The notes below the pieces were generated by a model. It had not been told where the DNA came from. It made no database searches and saw only the letters and a list, made by a program, of their open reading frames with translations. Below, piece after piece: positions 48,145 through 58,818 of a DNA stretch of 64,000 nt. This DNA comes from Shewanella morhuae. GTDB lineage: Bacteria; Pseudomonadota; Gammaproteobacteria; Enterobacterales; Shewanellaceae. How positions within the stretch are numbered: the stretch's first letter is position 1; every line of letters starts with the position of its first letter. The DNA lies in the NCBI RefSeq assembly GCF_900156405.1, contig NZ_FTNN01000014.1, positions 1-64,000 of the forward strand. The letters are read 5' to 3'. The position numbers and the translations under genes are program-made.

Positions 48145-48969
48145 ATGGCGCATTATTTTGTTGGTGATATTCAAGGCTGTTTCGCTGAATTACAAAGAAT
48201 ACTCGCCAAGGTCGATTTTAATCCTTCCCGCGATGAGCTTTGGGCCGTAGGCGATCTTGTTGCGCGCGGACCAGATTCCTTAGCCACGCTGCGTTTTTTT
48301 CGCTCTTTAGGCGATGCAGCTAAAACAGTGTTAGGCAACCACGACCTACATTTATTAGCATTACACGGTAAGCTTAAACGGCCTAAACCTAGCGATCATC
48401 TTACTGAGATTCTAGAGTCTACCGACATTGCAGCATCCATTGACTGGCTAAGGCAGCAGCCGCTTATGCGTGAGCTACCTGAGCATAAAATCATCATGAG
48501 CCATGCAGGTATACCGCCACAATGGTCATTAGATGTATTAAGGCAAGAAGTCGCGTTAGTCAGCCAAGCATTACAACAAGATGACTACTTAGAAGCATTA
48601 ATTAGTCAAATGTACTCCGATGGAACAGAACAGTGGGATCCGTCTGCGACTGGCATAACCAGATTACGTTATTGCATTAATGCATTAACACGCATGCGTT
48701 ACCTCTATCTTGATGGGAGGTTTAATTTTGATTGTAAGCAGCCACCAGAAAAGTGTAACAATCCTCAATTACGCCCTTGGTTTGACTTCTCTTCACCTTT
48801 GCGTGAGAGCCATACCTTAGTATTTGGACATTGGGCGGCACTAATGGGTAAAGTCAGCGATACTAAATTAAAAGCTTTAGATACCGGATGTTGCTGGGGT
48901 GAACATTTAACGCTATGGCACCTCGAAAAAGACCAAATAATTACCCAAAAGAAGTTAAAAAAGAGTTAA
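48145..48969 (+). CDS. apaH: Symmetrical bis(5'-nucleosyl)-tetraphosphatase ApaH
   Basis: Hydrolyses Ap4A to two ADP and can remove Np4 caps from RNA. The 274-aa metallophosphoesterase has GDIQGC (metal), GDLVARGPDS, GNHDLH and a C-terminal FGHWAA motif, all phosphatase hallmarks. Ribosome site AGGAAAG upstream. Last gene of the lptD series; the C-terminal tail is lysine-rich. Confidence 0.96.
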   Translation: MAHYFVGDIQGCFAELQRILAKVDFNPSRDELWAVGDLVARGPDSLATLRFFRSLGDAAKTVLGNHDLHLLALHGKLKRPKPSDHLTEILESTDIAASIDWLRQQPLMRELPEHKIIMSHAGIPPQWSLDVLRQEVALVSQALQQDDYLEALISQMYSDGTEQWDPSATGITRLRYCINALTRMRYLYLDGRFNFDCKQPPEKCNNPQLRPWFDFSSPLRESHTLVFGHWAALMGKVSDTKLKALDTGCCWGEHLTLWHLEKDQIITQKKLKKS

Positions 48970-49061
48970 ACTAAAGTCACTTGATGTCGATAAACGACTG
49001 TACTTCCCCTGATATAATCCTACTGTCATTTGGAAAAATATAATAAAAATCGGAGTCTCCT

Positions 49062-51083
49062 ATGAAGTTTAATGTAGCCACCAGAGTCATTGGTGGATTT
49101 GGTATTGTTATACTGTTACTTGTGCTGCTAGGGTTTACGTCTTATCTCACCAACAATGGCCTCAAAAAAAGTTCAACTATGATGCAAGAGTTAAGCCTGC
49201 CCGCGCTTAAATCAACCAATCATTTAAGTGAGACATTGAGTGAGCAACAAAAACAGATCCTCATTGCCTATCACGCCCCAAAAGCCACAGCGATCCCAAG
49301 TATCCGCACTGTGTTCGACGGTCATACAGCTCGGTTTAAAGATGAAATTACAAACCTGAGTCAGTTATTAAAAAACCAACCCAATCTTGCTTCTTTAATC
49401 ACTCAATTAAATAGCAGTTTTTCTACCTTTGAGCGCGATAGCCTAGCCATGTTTGCCGAACGTGAAGCGGCATTAAGTAAACAAGAACAGTTAATCAATC
49501 TGAAGAAAAAACTCGAAAATGCGGCTGATGATGCGTCATCAGAATTACTCGATATTGTTGATTTAGAAAATAGTGATAGACCTGACTTACAAAGCCTTGC
49601 AGCATCAGCAAGTGCCATAGACACCAGTCTAGGCAATATTATCACTACTATCGCAGACTTAGTCAGTAACGAAGAAGAGAGCAAGCACGAACTGATCTCT
49701 AAAGAACTTGACTACATTATTAGCGAAACGAAGAACAAGCTGGATTATGTCAATCGCCACGGTCAAGGCATTATTGCAGCAGATACTTTAAGCTCGGTCA
49801 CAAAAGATATTGAAAAAGTCCTAACACTCGTTACTGGGCCGCAATCTATGCTGCAAGTGAAATCGAGCCAACTCAGTAATACTAAAGAAGCCAAAGTAAA
49901 ACTCAGCGTTATTGAAAAAGATGTCACCGTTATCAATGCTAATATGGATGATGTCAGCGATAACATCGAACTTATTGCCGCCAATATGAGCAAAGACAAC
50001 ATAGATAAAATTGACTCAGCCAGCATGCAGACAAGCTTAGTGGTGTTAATTGCTATTTTGGTCGCTGTAATAGTCAGTTTTGCCGTAGTCAATCCGCTAA
50101 AACGATCGCTCAGCCAAGTAAATAACGCCCTTAACGTGCTAGCCTCAGGTAATCTCACTCATAAACTTGATGATTCTGGACACGATGAATTTGCTGAACT
50201 AGCGAAAAACTGTAATCGTCTTGTCGACAGCTTGCGGAGTTTGATTATTGGTATTTTAGATCGCTCGAACCAACTTGCCGCAGCGGCCGAACAAACCTCA
50301 GCTATTACAGCTCAAACCACTTCAGGGATTCAAGAGCAGAAAAGTCAAGTTGATCAAGTCGCCGCAGCCACAACAGAACTGAGCTCTAGTGCTCAGCAAG
50401 TCACACTAAGTGCAGATGAAGCCCTTGAACAAATCAAACAGGCTGACCAAGAAACGCAGCATATGCGTACTATTGCCGAAGAGAATAAACTGACCATTTT
50501 GGCATTAGCCGATGAAGTGGCCAAAGCGGCTCTAGTGATCAATAAAGTGCAATCAGATAGTGCATCCATTGGCTCAATCTTAGATGTGATCCGCAGTATT
50601 GCTGAGCAGACTAACTTACTCGCATTAAATGCCGCCATTGAAGCGGCCAGAGCGGGTGAACAAGGTCGTGGTTTTGCCGTTGTTGCAGATGAGGTTCGTA
50701 ATCTAGCTTCTCGTACTCAAGCATCAACAAGAGAAATCCAGCAGATGATTGAAGTACTACAGTTGGGTGCAGAGCAAGCCGTCGCAGCAATGGACATGGG
50801 CCGCACACAGGCCAATGCCTGTGTCGAGAAAACAGAGCAAGCAAACACTGCGCTGGAAACCATCATCCAATCGGTCCACAGAGCCTATGACTCTGGTACT
50901 CATATTGCCCATGCCGCGCAGGAGCAAAACTTAGTAAGCCAACAAGTATCTGAAAAACTTGAGCATATTGCCGCTATTTCAGAAGAAACCGCTATGGGTG
51001 CAGATCAAACGGCTCAATCTAGTCATCAGGTAGCTAAATTAGCCGAAGAGCTACAAGCTTCTGTCGGGGAATTTAGACTCTGA
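49062..51083 (+). CDS. Methyl-accepting chemotaxis protein with a helical periplasmic sensor
   Basis: 673 aa. Membrane helix 1 (about 10-30), a largely helical periplasmic domain of about 290 residues resembling the helical bimodular (HBM) sensors of organic acids, membrane helix 2 (about 325-345), HAMP ([20 protein letters not shown]...), and a complete signalling domain with the hairpin tip [32 protein letters not shown] split over about 515-550. It ends ASVGEFRL without a C-terminal CheR-binding pentapeptide. The ligand is unknown. GGAGTCTCC ribosome site; monocistronic. Confidence 0.93.
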   Translation: MKFNVATRVIGGFGIVILLLVLLGFTSYLTNNGLKKSSTMMQELSLPALKSTNHLSETLSEQQKQILIAYHAPKATAIPSIRTVFDGHTARFKDEITNLSQLLKNQPNLASLITQLNSSFSTFERDSLAMFAEREAALSKQEQLINLKKKLENAADDASSELLDIVDLENSDRPDLQSLAASASAIDTSLGNIITTIADLVSNEEESKHELISKELDYIISETKNKLDYVNRHGQGIIAADTLSSVTKDIEKVLTLVTGPQSMLQVKSSQLSNTKEAKVKLSVIEKDVTVINANMDDVSDNIELIAANMSKDNIDKIDSASMQTSLVVLIAILVAVIVSFAVVNPLKRSLSQVNNALNVLASGNLTHKLDDSGHDEFAELAKNCNRLVDSLRSLIIGILDRSNQLAAAAEQTSAITAQTTSGIQEQKSQVDQVAAATTELSSSAQQVTLSADEALEQIKQADQETQHMRTIAEENKLTILALADEVAKAALVINKVQSDSASIGSILDVIRSIAEQTNLLALNAAIEAARAGEQGRGFAVVADEVRNLASRTQASTREIQQMIEVLQLGAEQAVAAMDMGRTQANACVEKTEQANTALETIIQSVHRAYDSGTHIAHAAQEQNLVSQQVSEKLEHIAAISEETAMGADQTAQSSHQVAKLAEELQASVGEFRL

Positions 51084-51191
51084 TCGTTATTATAACGTAA
51101 CCTAGCGTTACTAAGCAGCCCTAGGTTAAGAGCTAAACCGGTGATGGTTTATCCTCAAAAGTCTGTATAACGTTTAGTTTGAATTAAAAAT

Positions 51192-51221
51192 AAAAATGCC
51201 GAACTAAAGTTCGGCATTTTT
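51192..51221. terminator. Bidirectional terminator after the chemoreceptor gene
   Basis: AAAAATGCCGAACT (51192-51205) / AGTTCGGCATTTTT (51208-51221), a 14-bp perfect stem with A and T tails on both sides. Confidence 0.93.
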
Positions 51222-51272
51222 ACTTCGCTTAGGCTTACGCGCCAGCTAATCACGGCTCAGGCTCAAGTAAGC

Positions 51273-51686
51273 TTACTCTTCTTCACCACCAGCGGCGGCG
51301 CCCAAGCGCTCTTTAACTGCTGCTGTGATTGGGCTAGCACCATACCCATTAGCTTCAGCCCAAGCAAAAATTGTCACACCATCAGCTTCGGGTACACTCA
51401 ATTCATTTACTGACAAACGTTTCGCAACAAACTCACCCACATCATCAGCTTTTACACTATAGGCTGTTCTTAACAGGCTCACGCCATCGCAACTAACATT
51501 ACTGTAAATTTGACGTAATTTAACACGGCTTTCTTTTAGTTTTTTACGTAAGCGGTTTTTATCGTTAGCTTTTACGTAATCACAAATACTATCGATCAAT
51601 GGATCCCCAGCAGCAACGGCAGATGTAGGTACAGAAACATAACTAAATCCAATCATCGCAGCTAAGGCTACAGGTATAAGACGCAT
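51273..51686 (-). CDS. DUF3718 secreted protein
   Basis: A 137-aa protein with a signal peptide (cleavage after ...AVAA, about residue 26) and the DUF3718 pattern LIDSICDYVKANDKNRLRKKL...IYSNVSCDGVSLLRTAY, in which two cysteines probably form a disulfide. The C-terminus is alanine/glycine-rich and ends GGEEE. Function unknown; typical of Shewanella and relatives. GGAG site upstream. Confidence 0.8.
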   Translation of the reverse strand: MRLIPVALAAMIGFSYVSVPTSAVAAGDPLIDSICDYVKANDKNRLRKKLKESRVKLRQIYSNVSCDGVSLLRTAYSVKADDVGEFVAKRLSVNELSVPEADGVTIFAWAEANGYGASPITAAVKERLGAAAGGEEE

Positions 51687-51907
51687 CCGATACTCCTCAA
51701 TACTTTCTTATTTTTTATAATTAATATTGTATGGGCTGCATCTATTATCTAAATAATGCCAATCTTTTGGTTTTTAGCTATCGTTCTACATCCAAAATCA
51801 CCAGGTGAAACGATCCCTTTTCAGGGTTAACTCTATGTCCAATAGGATAAAACACTTCAAATAAAGCTACACCGCATACACACAGGGCATACAACAGAAC
51901 GGGTAAC

Positions 51908-52390
51908 TTAACATCTTTTGCTTAAGTTGATAAAGCGATATTCCAAACCTTCGGCACTTTTACCCTGCAAAGACTCCGTTTCATACCAAGAGCCATCATC
52001 CCATTTTGGGAAAAAAGTGTCGCCTTCGACGTCAAGATTAATGTGCGTTAAATATAAAGTATCCGCATCAGGTAATAATTCAGCATAAAGCTGGCCGCCA
52101 CCAATGATGACAAGCTCTTCACAATCACCTGCCATACGTTTCGCTGCATTAAAGGACGTCACGCAAGTCACTCCAGCGATAACAAGATCTGTTTGGCGTG
52201 AAATAACGATGTTATGTCGCCCTGGAAGCGGTCTACCGATGGACTCAAAGGTTTTACGCCCCATGACAACAGGCTTACCTAAGGTCATAGCCTTAAAGTG
52301 GCGTAGATCCTCTGGCAGATGCCATGGCATTTTATTATTTTTCCCAATTACTCGATTGTTTGCCATCGCGGCTATCATAGCAATACGCAT
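51908..52390 (-). CDS. folA: Dihydrofolate reductase
   Basis: Reduces dihydrofolate to tetrahydrofolate with NADPH; target of trimethoprim. The 160-aa enzyme has MPWHLPEDLRHFK with W23 and catalytic D28 (the E. coli D27 equivalent), VMGRKTFESIGRPLPGR and the NADPH motif VIIGGGQLYAELL. AAGGAG ribosome site. Of the 221 nt upstream of the DUF3718 gene nothing else is recognised. Confidence 0.97.
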   Translation of the reverse strand: MRIAMIAAMANNRVIGKNNKMPWHLPEDLRHFKAMTLGKPVVMGRKTFESIGRPLPGRHNIVISRQTDLVIAGVTCVTSFNAAKRMAGDCEELVIIGGGQLYAELLPDADTLYLTHINLDVEGDTFFPKWDDGSWYETESLQGKSAEGLEYRFINLSKRC

Positions 52391-52485
52391 GCGTACTCCT
52401 TATTTATATAAAAAATCATTAAATGACGAAATAGCGCTCTAACATGCTATTTATACCACTCAGGTCAATGCCAAAGAATCTAAAA

Positions 52486-52857
52486 TCAAAGCACTTTATA
52501 AGCCATAAACCATGATTGATGTACTGATTTTAGCTGGATGATGAATTGAACTAAAGCTATCAACACTTTAAAGCCATAGATATTTAGAATAGTAAGAATA
52601 ATGTGCTGATTAATCCCATGCTTGCTACTAGGGTAGCGCAAAGTGGTGCATAAACGAGAGTATAAATAGGCTAACGCGGAGAACTGGAAAGGATGGAAAA
52701 ATTTAAGCGAGTAACATTTAAAACCTGACCTAGACGCCAGCTGATCTTTAACAAAATCAGCACTTGCGTCGTAGGTCAGTAACCGTTGTGTAGCATGCAC
52801 AACTTGGCGAGTTATATCACCTTGAGTATCAAGGTATACAGAACTCGCAAAATTCAA
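52486..52857 (-). CDS. Doubtful ORF in the obgE-folA gap
   Basis: An open frame of 123 codons with a TTG start and AAGG nine bases upstream fills most of a 476-nt gap between obgE and folA. The protein is aromatic-rich with a hydrophobic stretch (IILTILNIYGFKVLIALVQF) and matches no family I know. It could be a short membrane protein, a remnant of an inserted element, or chance. Nothing else is evident in this gap. Confidence 0.25.
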   Translation of the reverse strand: MNFASSVYLDTQGDITRQVVHATQRLLTYDASADFVKDQLASRSGFKCYSLKFFHPFQFSALAYLYSRLCTTLRYPSSKHGINQHIILTILNIYGFKVLIALVQFIIQLKSVHQSWFMAYKVL

Positions 52858-52866
52858 GCAATTACC

Positions 52867-54066
<1,200 letters not shown>

Positions 54067-54192
54067 TTATACCGTCTAACTTCATTGGTCGCCAAAAAAC
54101 TCGAGATACTTTGCCCCCAATCTTACCTGCCAATGAAGCTCCTTGATAATTTATTACCAAAAAACAGCCACTTACATGTGTAAATAGAAGCG

Positions 54193-54229
54193 TAAAAAAC
54201 AGAAAGCCCCACCAATGGCGGGGCTTTCA
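54193..54229 (-). terminator. Terminator of rplU-rpmA
   Basis: On the minus strand GAAAGCCCCGCC / GGTGGGGCTTTC (54217-54228 with 54202-54213), loop ATT, one G-T pair, followed by TGTTTTTT. Confidence 0.85.
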
Positions 54230-54251
54230 CAGTATAGGCTAGCTTCGAAAA

Positions 54252-54509
<258 letters not shown>

Positions 54510-54521
54510 TTAGACTCCTAT

Positions 54522-54833
54522 TTATGCGTTGATAGCAGTAATTTTAACTTCAGTGAACCACTGACGGTGGCCCATCTTCTTGTCGTGATGCTTACGACGA
54601 CGGAACTTGATGATAGTAACTTTATCACCACGACCGTGACTTACAACTTCAGCAATGACTTTACCGCCAGCAACTAAAGGAGCACCAACATGAACTGTTT
54701 CGCCATCAGCGATCAAAAGAACTTGATCAAACTCGATAGTAGAACCAGTTTCAACTTCTAACTTTTCTAAACGAACAGTGTGACCTGGGGCTACACGGTG
54801 TTGTTTACCACCACTTTGAAAAACAGCGTACAT
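54522..54833 (-). CDS. rplU: 50S ribosomal protein L21
   Basis: 103 aa starting [20 protein letters not shown], the standard L21 N-terminus; ends [15 protein letters not shown]. The frame is open 63 codons upstream, but those lie in the leader and are not coding. TTGGAG ribosome site. It heads rplU-rpmA and is divergent from ispB, the order found in E. coli. Confidence 0.98.
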   Translation of the reverse strand: MYAVFQSGGKQHRVAPGHTVRLEKLEVETGSTIEFDQVLLIADGETVHVGAPLVAGGKVIAEVVSHGRGDKVTIIKFRRRKHHDKKMGHRQWFTEVKITAINA

Positions 54834-54919
54834 AGCTATTTTACTCCAATTCCTAACACGCGGGCTCATACTTTGATGAGGCAGGGTGCTATAAAAAACT
54901 TTATTGACAATGGGCGCGG

Positions 54920-54948
54920 AGTTTACGCGAAGAACCCAACTCTGGCAA
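54920..54948 (-). promoter_or_regulatory. rplU promoter
   Basis: On the minus strand: -35 TTGCCA (54943-54948), 17-bp spacer, -10 TAAACT (54920-54925), then the GC-rich discriminator CCGCGCCC typical of ribosomal operons. About 80 nt of leader precede the L21 start. Confidence 0.6.
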
Positions 54949-55104
54949 CCCCTAATTAGGAAAGAATAAAAAAAGACCGGATTAACTCTCACATTAGTTG
55001 AGCTAGTGCTGTCATATGTCAAAATTTTAGGTAAAATTCATTTCATTATAACACGCGAGCCTAAACAGGGGCCGATACGCATGACCCCACAACCAGAGTC
55101 TATT

Positions 55105-56076
55105 ATGGATTTAAACGCTATTCGTCAACTGGCTGACACTGATATGCAAGCAGTCAATCAGCTGATATATAAACAGCTTGAATCAGATGTCGCCCTAATT
55201 AATCAATTAGGTTTTTACATTATTAATGGTGGTGGTAAACGTCTTCGTCCTCTGCTATCGGTATTAGCCGCCCGTGCGGTGAATTATGAAGGCGAAGCGC
55301 ATCTTAAGCTTGCGGCGATTATTGAGTTTATCCATACAGCATCATTGCTACACGATGATGTGGTTGATGAATCTACGCTACGCCGTGGGCGCGAAACCGC
55401 CAACGCACTGTTCGGCAATAGCGCCAGCGTACTGGTCGGTGACTTCCTCTATACGCGCTCGTTTCAAATGATGACAGAGCTCGACAGCATGAAAGTGCTT
55501 AGAGTGCTCGCCGATACCACTAACGTGCTGGCAGAAGGAGAAGTATTGCAATTAATGAATTGCAACGATCCTAATACCACTGAAGAAAGTTATATGCGGG
55601 TCATTTATTGTAAAACAGCCAAACTATTTGAAGCTGCAACTTTACTCGCTGCGGTCTTAGCAAATGCAACGCCTGAGCAAGAAACGGCGCTAGGTAACTA
55701 TGGTAAGTATCTTGGTACGGCCTTTCAGCTCACGGACGATTTACTCGACTATACCGCTGACAGTGACGATTTAGGTAAAAACATAGGTGATGACCTTGCT
55801 GAAGGTAAACCGACTCTGCCGCTAATCTATGCGATTGCCCATGGTACAGAAGAAGAGAAACTGCTCATACGTCAAGCAATAGAGCAAGGTGATGGTACAC
55901 AAGCTATAGATAAAATAGTCGCAGCATTGCACCATTGCGGCGCCTTAAACTATACCCAGCAAAAAGCGATAGAAGAGTCAGAAAAAGCCATTGCCGCACT
56001 GTCTATTTTGCCCGATAGCGACTACAAGCAAGCTTTAGTCACACTTGCTAAAATATCAGTCGACCGTAATCATTGA
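55105..56076 (+). CDS. ispB: Octaprenyl diphosphate synthase
   Basis: Builds the isoprenoid side chain of ubiquinone and menaquinone. The 323-aa enzyme has GGGKRLRP (42-49), the first aspartate-rich motif DDVVD (84-88) and the second DDLLD. ATG 55105 aligns with the E. coli start MNLEKINELTAQDM; an earlier ATG 24 bases upstream is a possible alternative. It is divergent from rplU. The chain length made cannot be read with certainty. Confidence 0.94.
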   Translation: MDLNAIRQLADTDMQAVNQLIYKQLESDVALINQLGFYIINGGGKRLRPLLSVLAARAVNYEGEAHLKLAAIIEFIHTASLLHDDVVDESTLRRGRETANALFGNSASVLVGDFLYTRSFQMMTELDSMKVLRVLADTTNVLAEGEVLQLMNCNDPNTTEESYMRVIYCKTAKLFEAATLLAAVLANATPEQETALGNYGKYLGTAFQLTDDLLDYTADSDDLGKNIGDDLAEGKPTLPLIYAIAHGTEEEKLLIRQAIEQGDGTQAIDKIVAALHHCGALNYTQQKAIEESEKAIAALSILPDSDYKQALVTLAKISVDRNH

Positions 56077-56103
56077 TTATTTGCTAATTTTTATTTATCG
56101 CCC

Positions 56104-56139
56104 AATAAAAAGGTCTTACTAGGTAAGACCTTTTTATTG
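56104..56139. terminator. Bidirectional terminator between ispB and ung
   Basis: AATAAAAAGGTCTTAC (56104-56119) / GTAAGACCTTTTTATT (56123-56138), 16-bp perfect stem with a 3-nt loop. Confidence 0.93.
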
Positions 56140-56175
56140 TTTGATTTTTGGTCTACTCAGCCTTTAATCTTAACA

Positions 56176-56841
56176 TTAAACCTGCCAGAGGATGGGCGCT
56201 TCGCCCCGTTCAATTAGTAATTGATTCACTTTAGAAAAATGTCCGCAACCAAAAAAACCACGGTAAGCCGATAAAGGAGACGGGTGTGGACCTGTAAGTA
56301 CATGATGTTGCGGTGCGGTGATCACTTGGCCTTTCTTTATCGCATGGCTGCCCCAAAGTATGAAAATAATCGGCTGTGTCTGGCGATTTAATAACGCCAG
56401 TGCAGCGGCCGTAAAGGTTTCCCAACCTGCTTTGGCATGGGAATGCGCCTTGCCTTGCTCAACTGTCAGCACAGTATTAAGCATCAACAGCCCCTGCTCT
56501 GCCCATGCAGACAAGTCGCCATGAGACGGTGTTGAAAAGCCAGTAATATCCGCTGTCAATTCTTTGTACATATTGGCTAAAGAAGGCGGCGGTTTAATAC
56601 CACGCTTAACTGAAAAACATAAGCCATGGGCTTGATTAGGGCCGTGATAGGGGTCTTGTCCAATCAAAACAACTCTGACGTTTTCGAGAGGAGTAATATT
56701 AAGGGCATTAAAAACATCGGCCTTTGGTGGATAAATCACTTTCCCCGCCCTGCGTTCATTGTCTACAAAAGCACTGAGCTGCTGAAAATAAGGCAATGCC
56801 TTTTGCTCATTGATAAATGCTTGCCATGTCGCCAGAGTCAC
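56176..56841 (-). CDS. ung: Uracil-DNA glycosylase
   Basis: Removes uracil from DNA in base-excision repair. 221 aa with the catalytic [18 protein letters not shown] motif (D63) and the C-terminal [14 protein letters not shown] loop holding the active-site histidine. Complete; cytoplasmic. Confidence 0.97.
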   Translation of the reverse strand: MTLATWQAFINEQKALPYFQQLSAFVDNERRAGKVIYPPKADVFNALNITPLENVRVVLIGQDPYHGPNQAHGLCFSVKRGIKPPPSLANMYKELTADITGFSTPSHGDLSAWAEQGLLMLNTVLTVEQGKAHSHAKAGWETFTAAALALLNRQTQPIIFILWGSHAIKKGQVITAPQHHVLTGPHPSPLSAYRGFFGCGHFSKVNQLLIERGEAPILWQV

Positions 56842-57024
56842 TATTCTACTTCCTCAATTCCATTATTGAGCTAGCTTAAAAGCCCTGCCATTCAATGGCA
56901 AGTTTGAAAAGGTATCTATGGTTAAGTGATACAGGGCGCTTCATCATATTTTATGTTTAGTCCCATTTAAAACATATTACTTTCAGTGCTATAGTGCGTC
57001 CATTCTCGCACTGTCTAATACGCT

Positions 57025-57588
57025 ATGATGATCCAACATTCTGATAAATCGATTCAAACACAGCAAACAGGCTTTACCCTGATTGAGCTTGTAGTGGTGG
57101 TCATCGTACTGGGCATTCTAGCCGTCGTTGCCTTACCGAAATTTATCAATGTGCAACAGGATGCCCAAATCGCCACTGTTAAAGCAGCTGGCGGCGGCTT
57201 TAAGTCAGCCATTAATCTAGCACGTGCCGTTTGGGCGGTTAAGGTTGGCTCAGGCCCAAAAGAAGATTTACCCGTATTTGGTACGGCGCAATCTGAACAA
57301 ATTGATTTTAATGCCTTTGGCTGGCCTGCACAGCACTATATCTATGGCAATGAAGCCTCACCATCCCTTGATAATGTTGAAGATTGTGTCTCAGTATGGG
57401 AAGTGTTATTTCAAAACACTCAACCTAGTGTCTCTCGCTTAGATATAGATGCGACTGAAACCGACTACAAAACCCGCTATACCAACCCAGGCAAGTGCAC
57501 TTATTTCTATCGAGTTAACAATAAGCTGTCAATTAGCTATGACTCACAAACAGGAACCGTCATTACTGACACAGATCCCAATAGTTAA
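57025..57588 (+). CDS. Type IV/MSHA-like prepilin protein
   Basis: 187 aa. A 16-residue leader ends in glycine before FTLIELVVVVIVLGILAVVA, the type IV pilin N-terminus with Glu at position 5, cleaved and methylated by PilD. The globular domain has two cysteines (VEDCVSVWE and GKCTYFY) that probably form the C-terminal disulfide loop. MSHA-like minor pilin or pseudopilin are both possible. No other pilus gene is near. A double ATG start with a weak ribosome site. Confidence 0.85.
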   Translation: MMIQHSDKSIQTQQTGFTLIELVVVVIVLGILAVVALPKFINVQQDAQIATVKAAGGGFKSAINLARAVWAVKVGSGPKEDLPVFGTAQSEQIDFNAFGWPAQHYIYGNEASPSLDNVEDCVSVWEVLFQNTQPSVSRLDIDATETDYKTRYTNPGKCTYFYRVNNKLSISYDSQTGTVITDTDPNS

Positions 57589-57661
57589 TGCCTAACGATT
57601 CCTTATTACGCGAATTAAGTTAGAATCGAGTTTTATTTCGCTATTTTCTAAAGTGAACGCC

Positions 57662-57982
57662 ATGACAGACACGAGCAATACCACCATTTACGAACTTGCC
57701 GATCAGTTTATTGCCTTAGCCAACCAGCTAAGTCAGCAAGAAACCGATGTAGGTAAAGTAGGCACTGCCCTCCGTTTTGCTGCCGCACGTTTTAACGCCT
57801 TTGAAGCCGCGATTAAATCAGCGGATCTCGGCGCAGAGAAAGAAAGCGCATTAGAATGGTTTAGCAGTGAATTTAAAGAAATGCTGAGTGATAACTTAGA
57901 TGATCACATCGCAAATCCACCAATCACCCAAGAAGCAGCGGCAGAAGAAGCTGATAATTCGGTGCAAATGTTTAAAGGCTAA
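57662..57982 (+). CDS. DUF3144 protein
   Basis: A 106-aa cytoplasmic helical protein matching DUF3144 (YELADQFIALANQLSQQETDVGKVGTALRFAAARFNAFE, split). Acidic C-terminus. ATG 57662 is preferred over a GTG three codons earlier. Function unknown; widespread in marine gammaproteobacteria. A strong terminator follows. Confidence 0.82.
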   Translation: MTDTSNTTIYELADQFIALANQLSQQETDVGKVGTALRFAAARFNAFEAAIKSADLGAEKESALEWFSSEFKEMLSDNLDDHIANPPITQEAAAEEADNSVQMFKG

Positions 57983-58010
57983 GCACGCCCTTCATGCATA
58001 GCGATAACAT

Positions 58011-58038
58011 AAAAACGCCATCGATTGATGGCGTTTTT
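58011..58038. terminator. Bidirectional terminator
   Basis: AAAAACGCCATC (58011-58022) / GATGGCGTTTTT (58027-58038) with loop GATT. It separates the DUF3144 gene from the convergent LysE-type gene. Confidence 0.93.
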
Positions 58039-58070
58039 GTTTGTTGAAACAAAAAATCGCCGATAAATAG

Positions 58071-58685
58071 CTAAAGCGTATACACCACGCGGATAGCCAA
58101 CAGTATCAATACCACGCCGGATAATTTATCAATTAAGCTGGCTTTTTCTCTCAACTTAGGCAATACACTCGAGTGAGATAACAGTAAAGCAATCAGGGTG
58201 TACCAGAGACCATCGACCACTAAAGGCGTAAAGATGATTAATGCCTTTGCCGTTATGCTATCGGCCACCATAACGAACTGGCTAAAAAGCGCGAGAAAAA
58301 ACAACATTATCTTAGGATTAAATAAAGAAATCGCGATACCGTCACGGGCGGCGGTTAAAGTATCAGTTGCTTCACCTGCGGCTAACTTAGCTTGCATGCC
58401 ACCTTTTGAGCACAGCGCTTGAACTCCCATCCAAGCCAGATATAACGCTCCAATAATTGCAATACCGTTAAAGACTAAAGGCGCTTTTTTTAACACTACG
58501 GCTAAACCGAGCAAGGTCACCAACGCATAAATCCCAATGCCAATCGAATGTGCCCACGCGCAAACAATCCCTTTACCTCGCCCACCGCCTAATGTGTGGC
58601 GCACCACCATCGCTAAACTGGGACCCGGCGACATAGCGCCCAAACAACAAATGGCCAATAACCCTAACCAGGTACTCAAACTCAT
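58071..58685 (-). CDS. LysE/RhtB family amino-acid exporter
   Basis: A 204-aa inner-membrane protein with six hydrophobic helices and the family signature near the N-terminus (GAMSPGPSLAMVVRHTLGGGRGKGI split, about 17-41). Members export amino acids such as threonine, homoserine or lysine; the substrate is not evident here. AGGATG site upstream of the ATG. Confidence 0.9.
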   Translation of the reverse strand: MSLSTWLGLLAICCLGAMSPGPSLAMVVRHTLGGGRGKGIVCAWAHSIGIGIYALVTLLGLAVVLKKAPLVFNGIAIIGALYLAWMGVQALCSKGGMQAKLAAGEATDTLTAARDGIAISLFNPKIMLFFLALFSQFVMVADSITAKALIIFTPLVVDGLWYTLIALLLSHSSVLPKLREKASLIDKLSGVVLILLAIRVVYTL

Positions 58686-58702
58686 TAAAACATCCTACGC
58701 CG

Positions 58703-58741
58703 AATAAAAAGGCCCCTATGATGTATGTAAACTCTGGGGCC
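58703..58741 (-). terminator. Probable terminator of the S10 peptidase gene
   Basis: On the minus strand GGCCCC (58736-58741) pairs with GGGGCC (58711-58716) across a 19-nt loop and is followed by TTTTTATT. Confidence 0.55.
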
Positions 58742-58818
58742 GTAAACTTGCTGACGATTCTAACATCACGCCATAAGGGCGTTAACGCGAATAAATCAGT
58801 TTTAACATACAACAACGA

